Assembly (NCBI GenBank): GCA_036873755.1
Contig: JAVTVY010010452.1
Coordinates: forward strand, 409,948-473,947
Length of the DNA stretch: 64,000 nt
Source of the DNA: Hanleya hanleyi
Taxonomy: Eukaryota; Mollusca; Polyplacophora; Lepidopleurida; Hanleyidae
Direction: 5' to 3'
This document shows positions 8,291 through 20,522 of this stretch, piece after piece. Below the pieces are notes generated by a model. That model worked only from the letters and a program-made list of their open reading frames with translations. It was not told the DNA's origin and did no database searches. Position 1 is the first letter of the stretch. The number at the start of each line of letters is the position of its first letter. Both the position numbers and the translations under genes were made by a program.

Positions 8291-10232
8291 CAGTACGCCC
8301 AAGAATTAAACTGGTCACTGCTCGCGAAACGTTGGGTTCATCTTTCGCGAAAGCATGTGCGAAAGGTTGATAATAACTTACGATGATTTCATATTTATTT
8401 CATAGCTTTCGCGAAAGGTAAATACCTTTCGCGAAAGATAGGTCACGATCATAACTGACGTAAAGCGATCCACATTTTACAAGACAAGATGGCAACAAAT
8501 GCACGAGTGTTGGATCTTCTTATGCGGGTTACAATTGCATATGTTTTAGGACCACTATTCTCGATTTCACCCAGCAAGAATTTCCTGCAACAAAATTGAG
8601 TTTCAGGAACGAAATAGGCAGAAAATACAGTCGACGAAACCAAAGAAAATCTCCACTCACATTGTCGTCGTTGTTGTTGTTGTTGAAAAGGCCATGTGCG
8701 TATCGAATACGGCATAGCTAAAAGTTTTGTGCCTTACTTTCCTAGTTTTAGTGAACGCTTCCAATTCGATTCGTCGGGAACCATCCAATGCATTTCTTTA
8801 TGCTAGAAAGTATGGGTTTGTGATTAATACGACCGGGTGGAAGTTTCCAAACGACCACGAGGGAGGACAGCTATAAGGCCCGACAGAACTGGGCAGCAGA
8901 GAGACGTGTGCTGGCAGTCAGCCATCATCATTTTTCGGCTACATCCCGTACCGTTTCGTTTCAACACGAAATAAAAGGTGAAATGTCCAGCTATACCAAG
9001 GATTGAAAATACATCAAAACCAAACGTACAAATTGTATAAATAAAGAAGTTTCACGTGTGCAAGACGAGAGCTGCAATCAATCATGATCGGGTTGTCTAG
9101 AGCACTGACTGGTCTACGGTTCAGCTTGGTATTTATTATGGCCGTCTTGAATTTACGGCCGTTTGGTTTCCTTGCATGTACAACGTTTTCGGAAATTGCA
9201 AATTTCATTCTCCTAGGATACATTTTCTGCAATAAAATGCAATTCAAGGAAAATTTAACACTTTCATTTCAAATTGTGTCGGGGGAATTTCAAATTCAAG
9301 TCTTAGGAAAAAAATACCTAAACCGCTTTTTATTAATCACACCAATTCTTCTCTAGAATTATATCATATCTCGTTGATTTGAATAATTATCTTGAAACAA
9401 AATGCCGCTCTCTGCCACTGCAATATAAATGCATTTTAAAGATGAAGACTTTAAAATAATGAGTTTTTATTCTGTGATGAAAACTTTTTAAAAAAATGAG
9501 TTTTTATAATTCATGTGAATTTGACTTTTTGGAGACATTCGGGCATGCTGAAAAAACTAAGTTAGTTTTATTGAATTTGGAAACTGAGTAGATTAATTCT
9601 TTCGTCAAGAATAACCCCTGTTCCGCCGATGAAGGCAATACAATTTTTTTAAATGTCTGCTCAGAGTTGTTTCCCCTCTTCGTAGCAACTGGACACGCCT
9701 CTTATGAACGGCTGGCTGACGCCATGTTTTAGATCGGGCTTCATGCACTGCGAAGTTCATTTGGATGTGAAAGATTTCAGTTACAAAAACAAGCCATACA
9801 GCACAATGAACTCAAATAAGGGGCAGATGATGCGACTTTTTGACTAGATGAATACGGTGATATAGCTCCCGATTTTACGATCTCGATTTTGCATGAATCA
9901 CGTCTTGCATCATGAACTGACGAGGAAAACCGGTAGGCCTACGTCATCGTGATTTTATAGTTGCAATTCATTTGCAAAATTAGGTATATGGACCTAATTA
10001 ATGCCATTAAAAACAAAACACACAGGCAAATGAAAAATAAATAGTTGACAGACAAGAATATAAACATTTTACGACATGTATTTCCTCAAACATCGTTCGC
10101 GTATTCCTTTCGCGAAAGGTTCAATTCTGACATTTTCTCGCGAAAGGTATGACGAGAGGTACTGGCGAATCGTTCGCGACATTTTTCGGCTATCCTTCGC
10201 GAATTTGACCAGTTTAATTCTTGGGTGTACTG
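8291..10232. mobile_element. Non-autonomous Tc1/mariner-like element M1
   Basis: Terminal inverted repeats of 27 bases (one mismatch) begin CAGTACGCCCAAGAATTAAA at 8291 and end with the complement at 10232. Both sides are flanked by TA (8289-8290 and 10233-10234). CAGT ends and TA duplication are the Tc1/mariner hallmarks. No transposase remains in the 1942 bases. The near-palindrome CTTTCGCGAAAGG occurs at 8342, 8406 and 8425 on the left and 10106 and 10135 on the right, and could be transposase-binding sites. Short ORFs inside have no recognisable domain. Confidence 0.8.
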
Positions 10233-10239
10233 TACATGT

Positions 10240-11056
10240 AGAGCAAACAATAACGTCTGGAATAGATTATCTGGTACAGACAATAACATCAGTCCCATGC
10301 GGGATTACTGCCAGATAGGTCAATCACATGTCGGATGGATAGGTCAGTGCTGTTGGATTACTGCTGCATAGGGCAGTCCAGTGTGAGATTACTGCTGGAT
10401 AGGTTAGTCCCATGTGAGATTACTGCTGGATAGGCCAGTCCTGTGTAGGATTACCGCTGGATGGGCCAGTCCCGTGTGTTATTACTGCTGGATAGACCAA
10501 TCCCATGTGGGATTACTGCTGGATAGTCCAGTCCCAAGTGGGATTACTTCTCGATAGGCCAGTCCCGTCTGGAATTACTACTGGATAGGGAAGTCTCGTA
10601 TGGGATTACTGCTGGATAGGTCAGTCCCGTGTGGGATTACTGCTGCATAGGCAGTTCAGTGTGGGATTACTGCTGCATACGGCAATCCCGTGTGGGATTA
10701 CTGCTGGGGAGACCAGTCCAGTGTGTGTGTGTATTACTGCTGGATAGGCTAACCCTGTGTGGGATTACAGTGGGATAGGTCAGTCACATATAGGATTATG
10801 GCTGGGTCAGTGCTGTGTGGGATTACTACTGCATAGTGCAGTCCAGTGCAAGATTACTTCTGGATTGGTCAGTCCTGTGTGAGATTACTGCTGGATAGGC
10901 CAGTCCTGCGTGGGATTACTGCTGCATAGGCCAGTCCCATATGGGATTACTGCTGGATAGGTCAGTCCCATGTGGCATTACTGCTGGATAGGCCAGTGCC
11001 ATTTGGGATTGCTGCTGGATAGGTCAGTTCCATGTGGGATTACTGCTGGATAGGTC
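10240..11056. repeat. Minisatellite, unit about 31 bases
   Basis: More than 20 diverged copies of a unit reading roughly TGGGATTACTGCTGGATAGG followed by YCAGTCCYRTG. Copies vary in length and sequence. It begins just beyond the right end of M1. Confidence 0.9.
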
Positions 11057-11230
11057 TGATCTAGGAAAACATGAAACATGTCCACCAAGTTTTATAATCA
11101 TCCCACTAAAGGTTCAGCAAACTTTCCATGTACAGATCTACATTTAAATTTTTCCCCAACAAAAACATTATCAATGGAAAGTCTAAACTGCGATAATTTT
11201 AAGAAAAATTCATATTTAATGTCATATTTC
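11057..11230. other. Short spacer, no feature
   Basis: Unique-looking sequence between the minisatellite and the piggyBac-type element. Confidence 0.3.
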
Positions 11231-11234
11231 TTAA

Positions 11235-12309
11235 CCCTTTCACCGATTATTTCCCCTGACAAAAGTGACCTGCTGACGATCAATTCCCTGAGAACTGTTA
11301 AAATTTGTATATGTTGTCTTTGGAATGTTAGAAAACGTGTTTGCGTCTGAGATTTGTAGAAAAACATAGGGACCCTGTCTCCACAATGAACACTCCGGTG
11401 TTATTTGCTCCAGTTTTATAGCAAAATAAATAAAATAGCATACAAAATTAGGTTTTACTTCAAGAGAATGCGCTTTCCCCGGCTTTCTCGACTTGAAAAC
11501 GTCAAAATTCAACGGAGAAATCGTCTTTTTTCGATCGCATTTGACAGTGTTTATCTCGAGTTGTACTCGGCCATTTGCAATGTTTGACCTCTCATTGGAA
11601 AGCGTGGGCTTTCCCCTTTCTGTACATGACATGACCTGGGACGGATGGCAAAAATAAAACGGAGGATACGATTGGATTGAAAATGATGTAATTCCATTTT
11701 TCCAGCCACTGTCTACGCGCTTCTTATCTGTTGGCGGATGGAGGTCACGTGGGCGAAATTACGCATACCGATTGGCTCGTCGTCCGAAGGCGGCAACCAT
11801 CTTGGGCGAAATAGGAAGTTGGTTGTCAAACTTTGTGGATCAAGACTCGTAAAAATATGGAAATAAACTTTGCCGGTTGTCGTTGGCAGTTTTAATCGTC
11901 TGGGGAATATTCACCACGCTTTACCAGTCGTGTAACATCAAAAATACAGGAGTTAGGATGAGGTTTTCGATGATTTTTTTCATTTCTGCGGCTTGCTGCC
12001 GAGAGGCCCGTCACACGGTATGTGGAAAAAAACACATTTTTCGCTCCAATTTTTTTCGTTCAACATCTAATTTTGCTTTATTTCTTTTGCGGAACAAACA
12101 AACAATTTGGAGAATCAAATTGATCAAGGTTTTGACTTTCCAGAAGTATACAGTGTTTGATAGGTTTCTGTTAAAACAAATGCAAAAAAATAAAAGTGCT
12201 GTACCCATCGTGATGGCCAACAGGTTTAAAGCTAACCCGGTCAACCGGGGATGGTCGTACGGGTGGCACTCTCGTTATCCCCGTACACCGGGTTCAATCG
12301 GTGAAAGGG
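11235..12309. mobile_element. Non-autonomous piggyBac-type element
   Basis: Inverted ends CCCTTTCACCGAT (11235) and ATCGGTGAAAGGG (to 12309) are each flanked by TTAA (11231-11234 and 12310-12313). TTAA duplication with CCC-starting ends is diagnostic of piggyBac. The 1075-base interior has no transposase. A further inner inverted pair CCGGGT/ACCCGG occurs near the right end. Confidence 0.85.
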
Positions 12310-13997
12310 TTAAATAGCACATGCACATCCTCAAATCACATTGAACTTGTAGCACATTGTCTTGGTAATGAGAAAGCTGTGACGGACAGACAGACGTACA
12401 TGATGACGACAATACCCTTTGACCAAATTTTGGCCGAGGGGTAAAAAGGAATTGGTACATGGATTCACAGTCAACAGGAGCATCCCAAAATCGGAATCTT
12501 TGGTCTTGGGAGGCGCAAATTAGGAGGTCAATGCCCACATTGCTTAACGCCAAGGTTAGGCAGCAGGTATTGTTTTAACATTGACATCATCACAAAAATT
12601 GAAAAATAGATCTTAAAGTAGCTTTCAAAAAAGTATTTTGAAATAACAGACATTGCTAATTAAAGGCTAACAATGAAATCACTGCAACATTGCCCGAAAT
12701 TTACAAATGGTTCAATGCCTAACCATAGCGAAATGTCACATGGGCAATGACATGAACTTGTGCCTCAGACTGTTAAATATTCCTATCTTGGAATCAACCT
12801 ACTTTCATCTCATTGTTTAACACTGTTAATGTTCAAGGTAAAACCCACTGGAACTTACTCAAACCGTTTAGTAGAGATTCTACAACATTGAACAAAATAT
12901 TCATAGGAAAATGGAAAAGGAAGAACAACTGGAAGAATGCATTTAGTCAGAACATTGATAATTGAGAGAGTTAGTAAAATAACATAACCGAACATCCCAA
13001 GTTCAGAAAGAATACCTTGCCCAAATAGGTCCTGGATGGCGCCACAATGTCGGTGGCTTCCAAAAGGTTTGGAGACCTTGACGAATATAAGTACTAACGA
13101 AAAGAAGAAATGATGCATCAACAGACAAAATGAATAGCATTCGGCACAGTAAAATTGTTGAACCATAGTAAACATCTTCAATATGTACCAGTCTGCCATC
13201 TTCAGAGCAGAAGATGAACAAAAATGGTCACCTTTCCAACTGTGCATGTACCAAAAAAAAGAGCAATGTACATGCATCCATCACTTGGAGAATAACAACA
13301 ACACTACTTTATTCATCAATACACTGAACAGTAAAGATGTTGGTTTGGTTACAATCAATTCAATGTAACGAAGTAAAACTATGAGAAATACGTAACAATC
13401 AGATTCAAATACTATGATCTAAAGCTGGAAGTGGTAGGGGTCTCTTAAGCCTTTGGGGGGGGGGGGCCTACCAAAATTTAACCCCTATCTCTGGAATGAC
13501 AAAAAAACATGCAGCTTCGCGAAAAGATCGAGCCCTTCATGGTGGCACATCATTTGAGGTTACACATCATTGGCAATGCACATATTTGAATTGACAATAC
13601 ATAAAATATGGTTTCTATATCAGTGATATCGATGAGGTTGGATTGAAAGAGGAACTATATTATACAACTTGAAATAAAAATTACATTTCTTTTCCAAAGT
13701 AAGCATATAGGAACAATAGACCATGCAATTTGAAGCACGTTCTTGGTGCAACTTTGTGTCATGATACGTGAATTATATAATCCCTTTTCTGACAGAGCTA
13801 TTAACAATGCAATAGTTGGAGTAGAGGTATCATTTACAGTATGGAGTGGGACACCAGCTTTGAGGGTAAACACTCACATTTGTATGCAAATAAAAGAATA
13901 GGATGACAAATTTTTCCAATCATACACCTGTAATGCTACATAATAATGTACACTGGTAAAGACTGGGACACCACAAACTCAGATTTAATTAATATAG
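12310..13997. other. Gene-poor AT-rich stretch
   Basis: 12385-12445 carries GACGGACAGACAGACG followed by AATACCCTTTGACCAAATTTTGGCCGAGGGG, a common invertebrate repeat tail. Overlapping short open frames at 12855-13368 lie on both strands without recognisable domains. A G(12) run is near 13448. Confidence 0.4.
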
Positions 13998-14110
13998 TAA
14001 GTTAAATGTGTGGACACAAATATGGTTCGTGCAAAAGCTTTAGGGTAAATCATATGATGTGGAATAGAATGATTGGATAGCAAAATTGAAGGAAATGGTT
14101 TCCTTCATTT
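13998..14110. repeat. Dispersed ~110-bp repeat, copy 1
   Basis: Begins GTTAAATGTGTGGACACA and ends near TTCCTTCATTT. It is repeated in the same orientation with few changes at 18937-19045. Confidence 0.7.
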
Positions 14111-14339
14111 AAGGCGACACAAAATTCAAAACTGATAAATGTTCAGTACTGCAGGGAATTATTCAATATTGTACTTCTGAAACAAAATAATGTCATCAAA
14201 CTATTAGTAATTACTATGAAGGAATATATTTTAGGTGATTCGGTATGTGTGTGTGTATATACAATGTACACTGTATCTCATACCTGATAGTAGGTTAGTA
14301 TCACATATAAGAGATATAATATTAGAAACTGAAATATGA

Positions 14340-15010
14340 GGGTATGGGGTCGGGCAATGCATTGAATAAGTGTACAATGATGTAAGCTCCCAGAATATAT
14401 GATGGTATGGGGTCAGGCGAAGCTTAGTTTAAGAGTGAGCGAGTGAGTGAATAGAATTTAACGTCGCTTTCAACAATATTTCAGCTATATCGCGACGAAC
14501 CAACTCAGCACCACCCAGCAAAGTGGCGTTCTTGCTACTTCAAAGAAGAAATCTTTGAAGCAGCATGAAACCAGACACCCTCCATCCACCCTATAAAACA
14601 CCGAGGACATCACACAAGACACAGACATGACGCTTACATGGTGCAGTAAAGACAAGTGATATTACAGTTCTAGAAATCACATTATCAAGTTCCTGTTGCT
14701 TCTCAGCAAAATGCATTAAAACAACAAGAACGATAGAGGGCGGGGCTCGGTGCCTCAGGGGTGGGGGCATGCTCCCCGACGGTAGTGGACGAGTTGAATA
14801 AGTGTAGCATGATCGAAGCTCCTGGACTGTACAAGGTTATGGGATCGGGCGAAGCTTAGTTTAGGAGATAGAAGGTGGGGCTCAATGGTTCCCCAGGGGT
14901 GGAGACATGCTTCCCAAGGGTAGTGGATGGGTTGAAGAGGTGTAACCTAATGCAAGCATCGGACATATACGAGGGTTCGGGGCCTTAGTTCAGGCGACAT
15001 AGGGTGAGGC
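14340..15010. repeat. Diverged tandem repeat of ~130 bases interrupted by a SINE-like copy
   Basis: Units share GAATAAGTGTA...CGAAGCTTAGTTTAGG and GGGGT(G/A)G...CATGCT and recur from about 14340, 14395, 14740 and 14870. The SINE-like element at 14439-14718 sits between the second and third unit, so it was probably inserted into the array. Confidence 0.6.
14439..14718 (-). mobile_element. SINE-like dispersed repeat, copy 1
   Basis: Reads GAGTGAGCGAGTGAGTGAAT then TTTAACGTCGCTTTCAACAA then ATTTCAGC on the plus strand. The microsatellite end suggests that the element's 3' end points left. The same body, including CAAAGAAGAAATCTTTGAAG, recurs at 61588-61815. I associate the core with mollusc genomes from general knowledge. 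Confidence 0.7.
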
Positions 15011-17587
15011 CGATTCCAAAACTTTAACATTTACTTTAACCTGCAGATTGTCTAACAGATAGATACATGTAGACAAACGGACATCATTGTGGCACCTATA
15101 TACAGCTTTCCGCAGCTAAAGCTACGGGCTCAATAAAAATGAAAGCTGACCCTCAGTGACTTTTTAGTTTATCATATTGGGGTCATTTTGAGACTATTCG
15201 CATAACCCCACAAGCAGACAGTCCAGGAGTAAATTCAAGATGGCGGCCATGTGAGGTACCAGAAAAATTATGTTTTCGTTATTTTTCATCAAAATGTCCT
15301 CTTTTGTTAGAGGAAACTTGGGCAAAATCTATTTTATTTCACACCAGACTATTATTTACTAATTTATCATGCAGTTTTTGCAAAGAAAACACAAATGATT
15401 TTTTCATAAATCAGACCAAAAAATTGACCATAAAATGCCTGTTTTGGTCATCAACGCAGCCATCTAAGATTGTTTTTACATTTTCTGGTAGAACTTGACC
15501 CAAGGGTATTGGGTGGTAAGGGGTAAGGCAAATGCTCCCCATTTCCCACCCCCCAGCCTGGACAGGTCCCAAAAAGCCCAGTCCAGATAGGGTTAAGGGG
15601 GATCTAAAACATTTCTGTACAAAACTGGTTAATGAGTGGAGAATAGCATTAAATGTAAGATCTGGAGAAAATTATGATGTTTGTTTAAGGATGAACTGTT
15701 TATCAGAGTGACATTGAGAAGCAGAATGAGGACAGTCTGCAGTGTCTCCTATCATACCCCACTATAGAAATACCATATTTTTTGTAACTAATTCAAATCA
15801 CACATTTCACAGTATGATAAAGTTCACGATCGAGGTGGAAATGCATAACCATGGGCATGTATTTGTCCATGCTTGAATGGAGTTACATCGGCTAAAACCA
15901 GTGTACAAGTACTACAACTTAAAACATACTAAAATAAAAATGTGGTGTAGTACACCAGTACTACATATGACAAGCTGATGTTATAATGGCAAACACATGG
16001 CAGGGTTTATAGTTTCAATGGATCAATGCTATACTAACCTTCAATTACAGTATCAACAGGAAGGTGTCCAGACAGATGTAAAACATTCACTCAACATGTA
16101 ATCTGTTGAATAATCTGGGAATGACCACTTCCACGATCACAATTATCACATCAATGTGGAAATAATGAACCAGTTAAACTGGCCATAAGAATAACAAACT
16201 TTCTCCAGATATTTGCTGCTGTTTACAATAGATGTAACTTGTGCAGGCACAATGTGATGATACAATGTTACATGAAAACCCATCAGACGAGGACTGTAGA
16301 GCTTTTGCATCAAATTCACACAGAAATCTTCATGCCCCACACCATGTGTCATATTGTCTCCATAAAAAAGGATCCAAATCAATATAACCCAGATAAAACA
16401 CTCAAAGTTCAATAAAATATGATACCAAACAAGACAGAAAAAAGTGAAAAGCATAAAAAGTAGAAAACTGTAAATAACAAGTGCACCATCTGCAAGAATA
16501 TAGTCCTTCGTCACATGCTTGACTGGTCTCCCCCCATGTCAAATAACATCAGACAAGCTTGAATGACTGCCTGGCTAATATAATCAAGTACTGCCACACA
16601 CGCACATCCCTGCTTGTGGGAAATGTCAATCCTTGAAGTTAAGGATACGTTTGCAACAAGGAGTCAAGGGACAGTAGCCAGGACAGGACACATGCACTTT
16701 ACATGATACAGAACGCTTTCTCATGGAAACATAACAAGACTCCTGTCCACTTCCTCTCACAAAATGTCAACTACAGATACACTATAATCAGCATTTGGAA
16801 ACTTTATTGGAAGGTGTGGAATGAAACTTTGGGATGGGTGTGGGGCTTCCGAAATACATGTTTTTAAAGTTTTGGGGTGAGAAAACCTTATCTTAGAATG
16901 TGATAGAAGTCAGTGCTTTGGAGGCGAGGTTTTGGGGTGACTTGGACAGTGAGAGAAGTAGTCAAAAGGCAAAGAACAGACCTGTAATGGATGAAGAGCG
17001 GATGGATGGACAAACGATATTGCAGGGGCATAAGAATTGCTCAGAATGGAAAAAACTGAAAATGGAAAACTGCATAAAAAAACCCCCCTCCCTAAAGAAA
17101 TGGCCAAATTTGAATGTTGAAAAGGCCAAATAATGATTTCTTAGAGCTTGAAAGCAGGCACATTTCGTAATTGACTTGGTGACTTTGTGAATCTGACAGA
17201 AAACACTGAATATTTTCATCACTGGTTGTGGCAACTACAGATATGCAACAGGCTTGGTAAAAAGTGTCCATTACTTTTCATTCATTTCGAGTCCTTAAAA
17301 TGACTGTAGACTTGGAAGCTGTTCTGTGTTAAAAACAGATACATGTACGACAGGACAGGAAAATATAGTTTTACGACCAGTCTATTTAAATGCAGTGTTT
17401 GCCAACCCAACCTACGAATACACAGAAGCACATACAAATATCGGCAGTTTGTATTCGTATTATGAATATGCTAACAGAAGTTTATTTGGCAGTCTTTGAT
17501 GAGATCTAACTTATAATATCGCTATTCACTCCCTGTCCATGCAATTCAATATGATAATTTTATTCCAGACTATTCAATATCTAGACT
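15011..17587. other. Gene-poor stretch
   Basis: No gene is supported. A 122-residue minus frame at 16146-16514 starts with a hydrophobic stretch and contains GDNMTHGVGHEDFCVNLMQK, which looks faintly protein-like but has no known domain and no clear splice sites. A plus frame at 16900-17133 is similarly unsupported. Confidence 0.35.
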
Positions 17588-17640
17588 AGAGTGAATATGA
17601 TTTAACGTCGCTTTCAACAATATTTCAGTTACATCACAAC
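17588..17640 (-). repeat. SINE-like fragment
   Basis: Contains ATTTAACGTCGCTTTCAACA followed by ATATTTCAG, the end-proximal core of the 14439 and 61588 repeats, without the body. Confidence 0.65.
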
Positions 17641-18936
17641 ATTGGGACCCATTTCCTTTCACACCCAGGACCCTCTAGATTATAGCCTTGCATACATGAA
17701 TACAACAGATGAAAATGATGAATACAAGCTCCATAGCTGAACATTTCATGCGCACTGGTCTATGTGAATACAGCAGACTGCCCAGGTCTGACCCCATACA
17801 AAATTTCCATCCAGCTTAGGGAGCGTGTCAAAAGTTTTGACGTTCAAACTAAAAGAATGCGACAGAAAATGAACAGGTACTCGTTCTTTTTCTCCCAGCA
17901 AATGAACATTCGACCGTCAGAAAATGAACACTACCCCGTCAGAAAAATGAACGTCAGAAAAAGAATATTCTTTTTCGAACGTTCAAATTAGTATGGCTTA
18001 TTGATAGCTGTCAGAATTCGCTGAAGGGCTCACATTACGGCTATCGTGTCGACTCTTATTAGAACGAAAAGAAAAAAAACAAAACACTCGAAAAGGCAGC
18101 ACTTTTAAGACTTAACTGTATTTATTTTGCACTAGCTTTCGTAGGTATATAACCCACTTCCTCTGAAGAAGTACTTTCGTTCTTTCAAAGCAATTATGGC
18201 AAAGATTCGACGTTTATCTACAGCAAATTCAACATGAATTGCAGGCAAGCACCTAAAAGGTGCGTGGACCCCTCAGCCTGCTTTTTTTTTTAGTCAAGTA
18301 GGATCAGGGCTGCATCTAGAGCCAGTTTAGTTTCGGAAAACATATGGGCGCCCAAAACTCAAATGAAACAAAAAACGAAAGTGTTGTTTTTGTTCAATTT
18401 GAAAGGATTTCTGAAGGAAATACTCCCAGGAAAAGCTTCTGGGAGCCTCAATATCGATCCGATTGCATAGCTGGGTATTGAATTTCATGTTAATAAACCT
18501 CTGTTTTGTGATTGATCACAGGCTCTTTGCGCCGAAATTCACTTAAAAAAATTGGACCCTCAATAATGAATTACGAAAAGGAACTGGGAGTATGGGATCG
18601 GAACCTGCAAAAAATCCCTGGATACCGTATATAACAGACTTCGGTTTCACGTGAGTGGTGTGCTGGGATTACAGCATGCAAGGAAGTGTAGCTTTATCAG
18701 TGGCAATTTATGCATTGCATAAGTGTGATAACAAGTAAACACACTTATTGACACAGGCCCACCCTTATCATTATTTGGGGGGGGGGGGCATAAGCTCCAG
18801 GTATGCAAACTGGTTCAAAATTGCCCAGAGTCAGGCTAAAAATGGGCTCTCCTAATCACTCGTTTTACATAATTTCCGAGGTACAGTAACATGTTTGGTG
18901 AAAAAATGAAAAAAATTGAAGCATTATGTTGTACCA

Positions 18937-19045
18937 GTTAAATGTGTGGACACAGATATGGTTCATGCAAAAGTTTTAGAATAAATCATATGATGTAGAA
19001 TAGAATGATTTAATAGCAAAATTTAAGAAAAATGTTGTCCTTCAT
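18937..19045. repeat. Dispersed ~110-bp repeat, copy 2
   Basis: Direct repeat of 13998-14110 (GTTAAATGTGTGGACACAGA...GTCCTTCATTC). Confidence 0.7.
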
Positions 19046-19139
19046 TCAATGAGAATCATGAATGGACCAGGCTTTCTTGTATCAGGGAACCTTCAAAATT
19101 CACAATGAAACATGCAACGAAGGGTTCCCAATGGGCATA

Positions 19140-19590
19140 GATGACAGTGCAAAAGCTAAGCCATCAACAAATTAAAACATAATTTTTTTTTAAAAATCAT
19201 GAAATCATCATAGCCATCTGAAAATCTAATCATTTCATCAGTTAACATTTAGGAAGCTCTCACCAAAGTTTTGTCAGGCCTGACTTGATAGATCTGCAGA
19301 TATTCAGCGGACAAGAACATGTTGACGGGCATGGATAACAGTGCAAAAGCTGAGCCATCAATAAATAATAATTTTTTTAAAAAAAAATCATGAAATCATC
19401 ATAGCCATCTGAAAATCTAATCATTTCATCAGTCAACATTCAGGAAGCTCTCACCAAAGTTTGGTCAGGCCCGACTTCATAGATCTGCAGATATTAAGCG
19501 GACAAGAAAATGTTGACGGACGGACGGACGGACGTACGTACATGGCAACGACAAGACCCCACAGCCCTATGGGCTGAGGGGTAATAAATG
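19140..19590. repeat. Two-unit tandem repeat with GACGGACGGACG tail
   Basis: Two ~190-base units share AAATCATGAAATCATCATAG and GAAGCTCTCACCAAAGTTT, followed by (GACG)n and CCCACAGCCCTATGGGCTGAGGGG, a hairpin-bearing end. The layout resembles an invertebrate non-autonomous repeat. It lies inside the PIF-like element. Confidence 0.65.
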
Positions 19591-20436
19591 TATTTAATAT
19601 AATAAAAGTGGATCTTTCGTGCATATTCTGGGGAATTATTACCGGGAATTATAGAACGAGCGACATATAGGAACTAACGGGCGTGTATTATTTTTTGGAA
19701 GAAAACGAGATGAACTATATAATATTAAACTTCGACAAAGAAATATCACCATACTGATTTGGTTTTATTAAAAGTCCGATGCGACCAAATATCATAAAGA
19801 ATGATACAATAATCGGGTGAACAAGTTGGTGAATTAAGCTCCTTAAAATGTTCGTAATTTGAAGAAATTTGATAACTTCGTTATGATATCAAACCACACA
19901 TTATTATATTACGTATTTGTATGACATTTATATAACAAATTTGATAGATGGCATTTGACGGATGTTGATCGCGAATGTTATTAACCTATTTGTCAACCGT
20001 ATATGCTAAACCCCTAGCTGTCCCCTATTGTCCTGCTCTGTATTGATCGTGTGTGCACATGGACCGTCTGCACAGGAGGCCCAGAAAGGGGGAGAGCTCA
20101 AAGTCGGTTGCCGTTCCCGGGTATATCAAGTTGTAAGGTGTGTGCTTCATTGCATCAGATTTCTTCATCGCTACAAATTCTTTTCGTATGGGAAAATAGT
20201 TATAGTCTCCAGGTCCAGATGGCTTTTTATGCGCACCAAATGACCACCCGGGATTTACCTGGCAGGCCGTAACTGACACTGTCAACATTTGAAACCTCGG
20301 CATAATATTGTCGTTTCAATTTAATTTATTACACATCTTGCTATTCGTTATATTTATTATTTGGTGTCAAAAATGAGCCATCTCGGAAAGCCCCTTGAAC
20401 AGATGTACATATAACGTTGATTTTATTATCGTATTT

Positions 20437-20522
20437 TGATCAATAAAGCTCTGAAGAATCACATGATCGATAAGAAATCTTTAATAAAGCTCTGAAGAAT
20501 CACATGATCGATAAGAAATCTG
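20437..20522. repeat. Perfect 42-bp tandem duplication
   Basis: AATAAAGCTCTGAAGAATCA through ATAAGAAATCT is present twice back to back. Confidence 0.85.

Noticed and set aside
10240..11056. CRISPR-like regular repeats
   Set aside because: Units are contiguous, diverged and without unique spacers, in a eukaryotic context: a minisatellite.
12855..13368. Overlapping ORFs on both strands as genes
   Set aside because: AT-rich, mutually overlapping, no domain, no splice or promoter evidence.
16146..16514. A membrane-protein exon
   Set aside because: The hydrophobic start is AT-driven; no clear splice sites or recognisable family.
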